Below are positions 36,533 through 44,508 of a DNA stretch of 64,000 bases, in pieces. Position 1 is the first letter of the stretch. Each line of letters begins with the position of its first letter. Location: the NCBI RefSeq assembly GCF_003148905.1, contig NZ_QGHC01000009.1, positions 62,001 through 126,000 of the forward strand, in the 5' to 3' direction. The translations under genes were made by a program, and so were the position numbers. This DNA comes from Fulvimonas soli (GTDB lineage Bacteria; Pseudomonadota; Gammaproteobacteria; Xanthomonadales; Rhodanobacteraceae). The notes beneath the pieces are model-generated. The model had not been told where the DNA came from. It saw only the letters and a list, made by a program, of their open reading frames with translations, and ran no database searches.

Positions 36533-38200
36533 ATGACCCAGCGATTCCCGCTCCGGCGGCTGGCCGGCGGCGTCCTGCTCGCGTTCGCCGCCGGCGCCTT
36601 CGCGCAGTCCGCGCCCACCGCCGCGCCCGCGCCCGATACCGGCGCGCAGGCGCAGCCCGCGCGCCCGGCCGGGCTGGCCGACTTCGACGCCTACGTGGAG
36701 AAGGTGCGCCGGACTTTCGACGTGCCCGGCATCGCCGTGGCCGTGGTCAAGGACGGCAAGGTGGTGCTGGAGCAGGGCTTCGGCCTGCGCGAGCTGGGCA
36801 AGCCGGAGAAGGTGGACGCGCGCACGCTGTTCGCCATCGCCTCCAACACCAAGGCGTTCACCGCCGCGGCGCTGCAGATGCTGGCCGAGGACGGCAAGCT
36901 GAAGATGGACGACCGCGTGATCGACCACCTGCCGTGGTTCCAGATGGCCGATCCCTACGTCACCCGCGAGATGCGCATCCGCGACCTGCTGGCGCACCGC
37001 AGCGGCCTCAGCCTCGGCGCGGGCGACCTCCTGTACTGGCCGCCGACCAGCTACAGCACCAGGGAAGTGGTCGAGCGGCTGCGCCACGTGCCGATCAGGA
37101 ACGGCTTCCGCAGCGGCTACGCCTACGACAACATCCTGTTCGCGGTGGCCACGCTGGTGATCGAGCAGGCCTCCGGCCAGAGCTACGCCGACTTCGTCCG
37201 CGAGCGCATCTTCAAGCCGGTGGGCATGGACGAGTCGCTGGTGGACATGACCTACTTGAAGCCCGGCATGGACTACGCCATGGGCCACGCCAAGGCCGAC
37301 TTCAAGGACCTGAAGCCGGTGCCGCCGATGGCCTGGACCAACGACCCCGGCGCCGGCGGCATCTACGCCAGCGCGCACGACCTGGCCAAGTGGATGAACG
37401 TGCAGCTCGCCGGCGGCGCGCTACCCGGCGCCGATGCGGACGGCAAGCCGCGCCGGCTGTTCTCCGAGGACAGCCAGCGGCAGATGTGGTCGATGCTCAC
37501 CCCGATCGCCGTCGGCAAGCCGCCGATCCCGGAGCTGGCGCCGGTGATGCCGCACTTCTACGGCTACGGCGAGAGCTGGTTCCTGTCCGACTACCGCGGC
37601 CAGCGGCTGGTCTGGCACACCGGCGGCTGGCCGGGCATGGTCTCGCGGCTCACCCTGGTGCCGGAGCAGCACCTGGGCGTGGTGGTGCTGACCAATGCCG
37701 AGTCCGGCGCCGCCTTCAACGCGGTGACCTACCGCGTGCTCGACGCCTACCTCGATCCGGGCAGCCGGACCGACTGGGCCGCGGTGTACGACAAGGCGGT
37801 GAAGAAGGCCGAGGCCAACGCCGACGACAGCTGGCGCAAGCACCTGGCCGCGCGCGACGCCAGGTCGAAGCCCTCGCTGCCGCTGGCCAGGTACGTAGGC
37901 ACCTACCGCGACCCGTGGTACGGCGACGTGGTCGTGAGCCAGGAGGGCGGCCGGCTGCGCCTGCGCTTCGGCAAGACCGCGCAGCTGGTCGGCACGATGG
38001 AGCCGTGGCAGCACGACACCTTCACCGTGCGCTGGGACGATCGCACGCTCAACGCGGACGCCTTCTTCAGCTTCGCGCTGGACGCGGACGGCCATATCCG
38101 CGAGGCGCGCATGGAGCCGATCTCGCCGCTCACCGACTTCAGCTTCGACTTCCAGGACCTGCGCCTGGCGCCGGTGGAGGCGAAGGGCGAGGGGCATTGA
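36533..38200 (+). CDS. Periplasmic serine hydrolase of the class C beta-lactamase family
   Basis: A 555-residue exported protein with a signal peptide (LLAFAAGAFAQS) and a serine beta-lactamase/DD-peptidase-like domain: the catalytic SxxK in FAIASNTKAFTAAALQML, the second motif YAYDNILFA and the third motif LVWHTGGWPG. A C-terminal domain of about 110 residues (LARYVGTYRDPWYGDVVV onward) is like DUF3471, common in these hydrolases. Such proteins are esterases or D-amino-acid peptidases more often than true beta-lactamases. It may be cotranscribed with the esterase gene at 38457 although a repeat element separates them. Confidence 0.93.
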   Translation: MTQRFPLRRLAGGVLLAFAAGAFAQSAPTAAPAPDTGAQAQPARPAGLADFDAYVEKVRRTFDVPGIAVAVVKDGKVVLEQGFGLRELGKPEKVDARTLFAIASNTKAFTAAALQMLAEDGKLKMDDRVIDHLPWFQMADPYVTREMRIRDLLAHRSGLSLGAGDLLYWPPTSYSTREVVERLRHVPIRNGFRSGYAYDNILFAVATLVIEQASGQSYADFVRERIFKPVGMDESLVDMTYLKPGMDYAMGHAKADFKDLKPVPPMAWTNDPGAGGIYASAHDLAKWMNVQLAGGALPGADADGKPRRLFSEDSQRQMWSMLTPIAVGKPPIPELAPVMPHFYGYGESWFLSDYRGQRLVWHTGGWPGMVSRLTLVPEQHLGVVVLTNAESGAAFNAVTYRVLDAYLDPGSRTDWAAVYDKAVKKAEANADDSWRKHLAARDARSKPSLPLARYVGTYRDPWYGDVVVSQEGGRLRLRFGKTAQLVGTMEPWQHDTFTVRWDDRTLNADAFFSFALDADGHIREARMEPISPLTDFSFDFQDLRLAPVEAKGEGH

Positions 38201-38280
38201 GCAGCGGGCGCGCCTCGGCGCGTGGCCTCGCGGAAGCAGGAACCGGCCGCCTGCAAAAGCAGGCGCCGGCAAAAGCCGTG

Positions 38281-38359
38281 CGTCATTCCCGCGCAAGCGG
38301 GAATCCATCGGCTCTTGCCGGTCCGGAGTCACTGGATTCCCGCCTGCGCGGGAATGACG
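38281..38359. repeat. GTCATTCCCGC-type inverted repeat pair
   Basis: CGTCATTCCCGCGCAAGCGGGAATCCA at 38281 faces TGGATTCCCGCCTGCGCGGGAATGACG at 38333-38359; each half is also a hairpin by itself. It is a member of the same family as at 60066. It lies in the 256-base gap between the two plus-strand hydrolase genes and would form a strong hairpin in any readthrough transcript. Confidence 0.85.
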
Positions 38360-38456
38360 CACGACAAGGGAACGACGGCCGGAAAGACGACGGACGAGCA
38401 GAAACGGTGACGGCGGCGGGCCGCCGTCGCCCACGCCTCCCGACAGGAGCCATGCC

Positions 38457-40091
38457 ATGTTGAAGCACATCCTCCGCGGCGCGCCGGCGCTGCTCTGCGC
38501 CACCCTGCTGGCCACGGCGGCCTGGGCGCGCGAGGCGCCGTCGTCGGCGCACCAGCTGTTCCGCGTCACGCTGGACAAGGCGACCGCGCAGCGGCCCGCC
38601 GCCGGCCGCCTGCTGCTGTTCGCCACCGAGGCCAAGGCCGCGCGCGCGGCGGCGAAGGACGGCAAGGTCGAGGCGGTCGACGTCAATCCGTTCGCGCCGA
38701 CCAGCACGGCGATCGCCGCGCGCGACGTGGCGCGCCTCGCGCCCGGCGGCGAGGTGCTGCTGGACGCCGACGACACGGCCTTTCCCGCGGCCTTCTCCAA
38801 GCTGCCGCCCGGCGACTACCTGGTGCAGGCGGTGCTCGACGTCAACCACGACTACAACTACCGCGGCCGTTCCGGCGGCGACCTGCTGAGCAAGGTGGTG
38901 GAGGTGCGCCTGCCGGCCGCCGCCGCGCCGGAGCTCGCGCTCGTGGATGCCGTGCCGGCCCGCCAGCCGTGGAACATCCCGGCGCGCTACATGAGCGAGG
39001 CGACGAAGAAGCACCTGGACGAGGCGCGCCGCGCCACGCAGCCGCTCGACTTCGTCAGCCCGGCGCTGAGCGCGTTCTGGGGCCGGCCGATCCACCTGCG
39101 CGGCTGGGTGGTGCTGCCGCCGGGCTACGATCCGAAGTCGCACGCGACCTACCCGGTGGTGTACTTCACCCACGGCTACGGCGCCGATGCGGTCACGCTG
39201 TCCGGCAGCGCCGCGATGGTCTACGGCGCGATGGCGGAGCGGCAGATGCCGCCGATGATCTGGGTGATGCTCGACCAGTCAAGCCCCACCGGCACGCACG
39301 AGTTCGCCGACTCGGTGAACAACGGGCCGTGGGGACAGGCGCTCACCGCCGAGCTGATCCCGGCGCTGGAGGCGCGGTACCGCATGGACGCGCGCGCCGC
39401 CGGGCGCTTCCTCACCGGCCATTCCTCCGGCGGCTGGGCCACGCTGTGGCTGCAGACGCGCTACCCGAAGGTGTTCGGCGGCACCTGGTCCACCTCGCCC
39501 GATCCCAGCGACTTCCACGACTTCACCGGCGTGGACCTGTACGCGCCGCACGCCAACGTGTACCGCGGCGCGGACGGCGCGCCGCACCCGCTGGTGCGCG
39601 ACCACGGCAAGGTGATGGCCAGCTACGCGGACTTCGCGCGGATGGAGCGGGTGCTCGGCCCCTACGGCGGGCAGATGGCCTCGTTCGAATGGGTGTTCTC
39701 GCCGCGCGGGCCGGACGGCCGCCCGCTGCCGATGTTCGACCGCGACACCGGCGCGGTCGACCCGGCGGTGGTCGCCTACTGGGGCGAGCACTACGACATC
39801 GCGCGGCGCCTGAAGGAGCACTGGCCGGAGCTGAAGCCCGACCTCGACGGCAAGATCCACCTCTACGTGGGCACCGCCGACACCTTCTACCTGGACGGCG
39901 CCGCGCACCGGCTCAAGGCGGTGCTGGACGGACTGGGCGCGAAGTCGGACATCCGCTTCCTCCCCGACCGCACGCACTTCGACCTGTTCGTGCAGGGCGA
40001 GGACCGCCAGGCGCTGCTCAAGCGGATCGCGTGGGACATGTACGCGCAGGCGCGTCCCGGCGCGGCGCTGGGGCCGGCGGCCGCGCCCTGA
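38457..40091 (+). CDS. Exported esterase (alpha/beta hydrolase, esterase-D/enterochelin-esterase-like)
   Basis: A 544-residue exported protein with a signal peptide (LLCATLLATAAWA). The first 190 residues form an N-terminal domain typical of Fes/enterochelin-esterase-like proteins. The catalytic domain has RGWVVLPPGYDPKSHATYPVVYFTHGYG, the nucleophile elbow in FLTGHSSGGWATLWLQTRYP and the late acid and His in YVGTADTFY and LPDRTHFDLF. This is the putative-esterase (PF00756) layout. Its presence some distance from a siderophore receptor is not enough to call it a siderophore hydrolase. Confidence 0.9.
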   Translation: MLKHILRGAPALLCATLLATAAWAREAPSSAHQLFRVTLDKATAQRPAAGRLLLFATEAKAARAAAKDGKVEAVDVNPFAPTSTAIAARDVARLAPGGEVLLDADDTAFPAAFSKLPPGDYLVQAVLDVNHDYNYRGRSGGDLLSKVVEVRLPAAAAPELALVDAVPARQPWNIPARYMSEATKKHLDEARRATQPLDFVSPALSAFWGRPIHLRGWVVLPPGYDPKSHATYPVVYFTHGYGADAVTLSGSAAMVYGAMAERQMPPMIWVMLDQSSPTGTHEFADSVNNGPWGQALTAELIPALEARYRMDARAAGRFLTGHSSGGWATLWLQTRYPKVFGGTWSTSPDPSDFHDFTGVDLYAPHANVYRGADGAPHPLVRDHGKVMASYADFARMERVLGPYGGQMASFEWVFSPRGPDGRPLPMFDRDTGAVDPAVVAYWGEHYDIARRLKEHWPELKPDLDGKIHLYVGTADTFYLDGAAHRLKAVLDGLGAKSDIRFLPDRTHFDLFVQGEDRQALLKRIAWDMYAQARPGAALGPAAAP

Positions 40092-40108
40092 GCCCGGCCC
40101 CGTGGCGG

Positions 40109-40588
40109 TCAGTCGCGGCGCCCCCACAGCCGGCGCAGCCAGGAGGCCTTGTGCGCGCGGGCCTGCACGCCCTGGCTCAGGAAGAACGGCGTGTACAGCT
40201 TGTCCTCCTCCAGGATGTGCATGGTCAGCCACTTCTTGAGGAAGTGCAGCAGCTCGAAGGTGACCGGGTGCCCCTCGTCCAGCAGCCGCGCGCGCAGCCG
40301 CATCACCTCCTCGACCAGCCGGTCGTGCGAGGCCTTGTGCGCCTCGTAGTCCGGGTAGGCGAACAGGCGCATCAGGCTTTCCTCCACCGCGAAGTGGATG
40401 CGCGTGTAGTCGACCAGCTCGTCGAGGATCAGCCGCGACTCGCTGCCGGCGCGATGGTGCAGCATCGCGCCGTGCAGGCGGTTGAGCAGGTCCACCAGCA
40501 CGTGGTGCTGGGCGTCGATCTCCTCGATGCCCACGCCCAGGCTGGCGTTCCATTCGATCAGCGGGGCGTCGGTCGGCGGGTGGGGCAT
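40109..40588 (-). CDS. Bacteriohemerythrin
   Basis: A 159-residue non-heme diiron O2-binding protein with the four-helix hemerythrin ligands: IEWNASLGVGIEEIDAQHHVLVDLLN, YTRIHFAVEESLMR, HKASHDRLVEEV and WLTMHILEEDKLY. These provide the H...HxxxE...HxxxH...HxxxxD set. It has no extra domain, so it could carry oxygen to methane- or oxygen-requiring enzymes or act in O2 sensing. The gene converges with the esterase gene. Its start has a GGAG at nine bases. Confidence 0.92.
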   Translation of the reverse strand: MPHPPTDAPLIEWNASLGVGIEEIDAQHHVLVDLLNRLHGAMLHHRAGSESRLILDELVDYTRIHFAVEESLMRLFAYPDYEAHKASHDRLVEEVMRLRARLLDEGHPVTFELLHFLKKWLTMHILEEDKLYTPFFLSQGVQARAHKASWLRRLWGRRD

Positions 40589-40701
40589 GGCGGCACACTC
40601 CGTGGAAACCGCGGCCAGCCTAGCCGGCGCCGTTCCCATGGATTTGATGCCGGTCAAATGCGCGCCCCGGCGGCCTTGCGTCAGATCGTCGCGCCCCGCG
40701 C

Positions 40702-41115
40702 TCAGTCCGCCCACGGGTCGTAGCTGCCGAACGACCACAGGTGGCCCTCCGGGTCGAGGCAGCTGTAGCCGGCGCCGCCGTAGTCCTTCTCCGCGTAGTC
40801 GTCCACGATCACCGCGCCGGCGGCCTTGGCGCGCTCGTAGTGCGCCTTGCAGTCGGCCACCACCACGTAGGCGGACTGGGTCTGGCGGCCGCCGATCTCG
40901 TCGGGCTGCGCGATGTGGCGGCCGAAGGCGTTGTCGCGCACGCTGCCCAGCATCAGCATGCCGCCGCCGAAGGCGAGCTGGGCGTGCGCCACGCCGCCTT
41001 CCCCGTCGTCGTAGACGGCCTGCATCCCGAAGCCGAAGGCCTTGCACAGCCAGTCGATGGCGGCGTGCGCGTCGCGGTAGCGCAGGCAGGGGATGATGGT
41101 GCTGCGGGTGTCCAT
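40702..41115 (-). CDS. VOC-family glyoxalase/bleomycin-resistance-like protein
   Basis: A 137-residue VOC protein: STIIPCLRYRDAHAAIDWLCKAFGF, then AHAQLAFGGGMLMLGS, then DPEGHLWSFGSYDPW. This matches the glyoxalase-like bleomycin-resistance group, with the C-terminal EGHLWSFGSYDPW highly typical. The metal ligands are partly kept (His and Glu). It stands upstream of the bacteriohemerythrin gene on the same strand with a 110-base gap. Confidence 0.9.
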   Translation of the reverse strand: MDTRSTIIPCLRYRDAHAAIDWLCKAFGFGMQAVYDDGEGGVAHAQLAFGGGMLMLGSVRDNAFGRHIAQPDEIGGRQTQSAYVVVADCKAHYERAKAAGAVIVDDYAEKDYGGAGYSCLDPEGHLWSFGSYDPWAD

Positions 41116-41196
41116 GGTTCGCCTCCCGTGGGGATGTCGCCGCCAAGCGTAGGCCCGTGGCGTGCGACGGTCCCGTCAATCCCGGCGCGAGCCCCG

Positions 41197-43602
41197 TCAG
41201 CTTCCGCCGTCGCCGCCGGGAGCGGGCGCCGCCGCGGGCGCCGGCGGGCGGTGCAGCACCATGTCCTGCGGGCGGATCAGCGGCAGGCCGGCCTCGCGCA
41301 GCCGCGCCAGCACCTTGAACAGCAGGTCGCTCTTCACGTTGCCCGCGTCGCGCGGGTTGCCCACGTAGCCGGTCAGCACGAACACCATCGAGCCGCCGTC
41401 CACGCTGTCCAGCTGCACCGTGCAGCCCGCCGCCTCCAGCAGCGAGGGGTGCGCGCGCAGCGTGTCCAGCATGATCTGCCGCGCCTTGTCCGCGTCGGTG
41501 TCCAGCGGCATCGGCAGGCGGAACTGCACGCGGCCCTGGGCGCGGCCCAGGGTCACGTTGCGCACGTTCTGGGTGATCAGCTGCGAGTTCGGCACGATCA
41601 CGGTGGAGCGGTCGGCCAGCTGGATCTCGGTGGCGCGCACGTTGATGCGGCGGATGTCGCCCTCGGCGCCGGGAATGCTGATCCAGTCGCCCACCTTCAC
41701 CGGCCGCTCGGCCAGCAGGATCAGGCCGGAGATGAAGTTCTGCACGATCGCCTGCAGGCCGAAGCCGATGCCCACCGACAGCGCGCTGGCGATCCAGGCG
41801 ATGCTCTGCAGGCTCACGTTGAGCGCGGCCAGCGCCAGCGCGAACACCAGCACGCCGCCGGCGTAGCCGAGCAGGGTGACGATGGAGTTCTGCATGCCCG
41901 GGTCGAGCTCGGTCTTGGGCAGCAGCTGGTTGCCCAGCCAGCGCTTGAGCCCGCGCACCGCGAACATGCCGGCCACGAACACCGCCAGCGCGCCGAGCAG
42001 GGTGCCGGGACGGATGGTCAGCTCGCCCAGGCGGAGCCCGCCGAACAGCTGCGTCACGCGGACGAGCAGGTCCTGCGGGCTGGCGCCGTAGGGCGCCAGC
42101 ACGGCGACGATGGCCACCAGCCAGAGCAGCACGTTGACCACGCCGGTGAGTACCGTCGCGGCCTGCTCCAGCGTCGCCGGGGCCAGCTCGAAGGCGGCCT
42201 GCAGGCGCTGCCCGCTGCGGCCCCGCGGCGAGAGCAGGGTCTCCAGCAGGTCGCCCAGCAGCTGCGCCAGCAGGTACAGCGTGCCGGCGACCACGCCGAT
42301 CCACAGCATCTGCGTGGCGACGAAGGAACCGAAGGCGATGAAGCCGGTGACCACGCCGAGCCAGCTCAGCACCACGCCCAGCACCGCCGCGCCGAACAGC
42401 AGGCCGACCCACAGCGGCCGCGGCGGCGGTTCCTCGCCGCGGGCCAGCATCGCGCGGCGCAGCCGCGTCAGCCGGTGCAGCGCCGCGCCGAACAGCCCGC
42501 TGATCGCCAGCGCGACCAGCCCGCGGGTGGTCACCGTGGCGGGCAGGCTGGCGCCGATCGCGGTGTTGACGCGCTCGAACAGGCCGAGCACCGCGATGGC
42601 CACCGCCAGCAGCAGCGGGAACGGGCGCATCCGTTCGGCGGCGGCGTTGGACAGCGTGGGCAGGCGCCACGAGGGATGCTCGACCGAGAGCAGCGCGCGC
42701 CCGAGCCCGGCGACGTAGGCGGCGAAGACGACCAGGCGGATCGCGGCGTGGGCCAGCTCGCCCAGCTCGTCGCCCAGCGTGCCGGTCCAGTCGAGGCCGA
42801 GGTAGGCCAGCTGCCCGGCCAGGCCGACGCCGACCGCCCCGGCCAGCGCCACGCCGATGGCGAGCACGCTGCGGCGCAGGTGCCCCTCGGGCAGCGTGCG
42901 CTTGATCAGCGCGAACAGCCCGCGCTCGAGCAGCCGCCGCACCGCGAGCAGCGCGGCGACGGCCAGCAGCAGGCAGGCCAGCAGCGGCAGCCGGCCGGGC
43001 GGCTGCCAGGCGTCGCGCCAGCTGTCGGCGAAGTGGCCGCCCAGGCGGCGCAGCCGGCCGATGTCGGCGGGCAGGGCGCGCGCGGGATCGACCCAGAACG
43101 CCCGGCTGAAGGGCGTGGCGGTGCGCGAGGCGAGCCTGGCCTGGAACTGGTCGCGGCGCATCGCGGCCACCTGCGAGGCCAGCTGCAGCCCTTCCTCGCC
43201 GAGCAGCTGGGCCTGCTTGATCTGCGCGTCCAGGTTGCTCTTGTCCTTGTTCAGCTGGCGGCGCTGCGCGGCCACCTCGGGCGCCTCCGGCGGCGCGCCG
43301 GCCGCCGGCGCCGGGCCCAGTACGGCCAGCCGCGCGTCCAGGCTGTCCATGCGCGGCTTGAGCTCGGCGACCAGGGCGTCCGCCTGCACCTGCACCGCCA
43401 GCGCGTCGTTGCGCAGGTCGCCCAGCTCGGCGTCGGTGGACTTGCCCTTGAGCGCGGCCTTGACGCCGTCGAGCTGGGATTGCAGCTGGTCGAGCGCCTG
43501 CTCGGGCGTGGCGGACGGCGGCGGCGCGGCGGCGTCCTGCGCGTGCGCGGCGAGGACGAGGCACAGCAGCAGGAAGGGCAGCAGGCGGGAGAGCAGGCGC
43601 AT
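41197..43602 (-). CDS. Mechanosensitive channel of the MscS family with DUF3772 N-terminus
   Basis: An 801-residue inner-membrane channel. It has a signal peptide (LPFLLLCLVLAAHAQ), an N-terminal periplasmic coiled-coil/DUF3772 region to about residue 200, then about ten membrane spans. The MscS core is at the C-terminus: SIAWIASALSVGIGFGLQAIVQNFISGLILLAERPVKVGDWI, in shorter form IGFGLQAIVQNFISGLIL, followed by the beta domain with VRATEIQLADRSTVIVPNSQ. Such large MscS paralogues (MscK/MscM class) release osmolytes under hypoosmotic stress. The ATG at 43602 gives a proper leader. Confidence 0.93.
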   Translation of the reverse strand: MRLLSRLLPFLLLCLVLAAHAQDAAAPPPSATPEQALDQLQSQLDGVKAALKGKSTDAELGDLRNDALAVQVQADALVAELKPRMDSLDARLAVLGPAPAAGAPPEAPEVAAQRRQLNKDKSNLDAQIKQAQLLGEEGLQLASQVAAMRRDQFQARLASRTATPFSRAFWVDPARALPADIGRLRRLGGHFADSWRDAWQPPGRLPLLACLLLAVAALLAVRRLLERGLFALIKRTLPEGHLRRSVLAIGVALAGAVGVGLAGQLAYLGLDWTGTLGDELGELAHAAIRLVVFAAYVAGLGRALLSVEHPSWRLPTLSNAAAERMRPFPLLLAVAIAVLGLFERVNTAIGASLPATVTTRGLVALAISGLFGAALHRLTRLRRAMLARGEEPPPRPLWVGLLFGAAVLGVVLSWLGVVTGFIAFGSFVATQMLWIGVVAGTLYLLAQLLGDLLETLLSPRGRSGQRLQAAFELAPATLEQAATVLTGVVNVLLWLVAIVAVLAPYGASPQDLLVRVTQLFGGLRLGELTIRPGTLLGALAVFVAGMFAVRGLKRWLGNQLLPKTELDPGMQNSIVTLLGYAGGVLVFALALAALNVSLQSIAWIASALSVGIGFGLQAIVQNFISGLILLAERPVKVGDWISIPGAEGDIRRINVRATEIQLADRSTVIVPNSQLITQNVRNVTLGRAQGRVQFRLPMPLDTDADKARQIMLDTLRAHPSLLEAAGCTVQLDSVDGGSMVFVLTGYVGNPRDAGNVKSDLLFKVLARLREAGLPLIRPQDMVLHRPPAPAAAPAPGGDGGS

Positions 43603-43690
43603 CCGCGCATGATCCGGTCGCCCCCGCGGACGGTCAACGCTTGCCGGCGGCTTGACGCCCGCTTGCCGCGCTGGCATTCAGGCTCGGACC

Positions 43691-44389
43691 ATGAACCCGA
43701 CTCCGTCCATGCCCGTGCCGCCGCCGTGGGATGGCGACGTCGCCCGCGCCCGCGCCTTGCAGCTCGAACTGGCCGCCGCGGTGCGGCTGCGGGACGACTA
43801 CCCGCCGCTGCGCCGCCTCGCCGGCGTCGACGTGGGCTTCGAGGACGGCGGCGCGATCACCCGCGCCGCGGCGGTGCTGCTGGATGCGCGGACGCTGGCG
43901 CCGCTGGCCGAGCGGGTGGCGCGCCTGCCCACGCGCATGCCGTACATCCCGGGCCTGCTGTCCTTCCGCGAGCTGCCGGCGGTGCTGGAGGCGCTGGGCG
44001 CATTGCCGGAGACGCCGGACCTGGTCTTCGTCGACGGCCAGGGCATCGCCCACCCGCGCGGGCTGGGCATCGCCGCGCACCTGGGCGTGATCACCGGGCT
44101 GCCGGCGATCGGCGTGGCGAAGAAGATCCTGGTCGGCACGCACGGCGAGGTGGGGCCGAGGCGCGGCGACCGCGTCGAGCTGCGCTATCGCGGCAAGGTC
44201 GTCGGCGCCGTGCTGCGCAGCAAGGAGAAGGTCAGGCCGCTGGTCGTCTCGCCCGGCCACCGCGTGGGCCTGGAAAGCGCGCCGGAGCTGGTGCTGGCCT
44301 GCTGCACGCGCTACCGGCTGCCGGAGCCGACGCGGCTGGCCGACCGCATCGCCTCGCGGCGCGACCGGGGCGGCTCGCTGTTTCCCTGA
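43691..44389 (+). CDS. nfi: Endonuclease V (deoxyinosine 3' endonuclease)
   Basis: A 232-residue endonuclease V that nicks DNA one nucleotide 3' of deoxyinosine and helps repair nitrosative deamination. Hallmarks are [12 protein letters not shown] with the catalytic Asp, [40 protein letters not shown] with the second Asp and His, and the [15 protein letters not shown] strand. The Tyr of the PYIPG wedge is present. Length fits the family. The ABC exporter gene follows 120 bases later on the same strand. Confidence 0.95.
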   Translation: MNPTPSMPVPPPWDGDVARARALQLELAAAVRLRDDYPPLRRLAGVDVGFEDGGAITRAAAVLLDARTLAPLAERVARLPTRMPYIPGLLSFRELPAVLEALGALPETPDLVFVDGQGIAHPRGLGIAAHLGVITGLPAIGVAKKILVGTHGEVGPRRGDRVELRYRGKVVGAVLRSKEKVRPLVVSPGHRVGLESAPELVLACCTRYRLPEPTRLADRIASRRDRGGSLFP

Positions 44390-44508
44390 AAGCCGTCCCG
44401 CTTCCCGCGTTCGCGGCGCTGCCGGCGGCGGTTGCATTGGCGCCGCGGCGGCCGCATGTTGCTCCGCTCCGGCGTCCGCGCGGCGCTCCCCCTTCCCGGA
44501 CCTTCCCC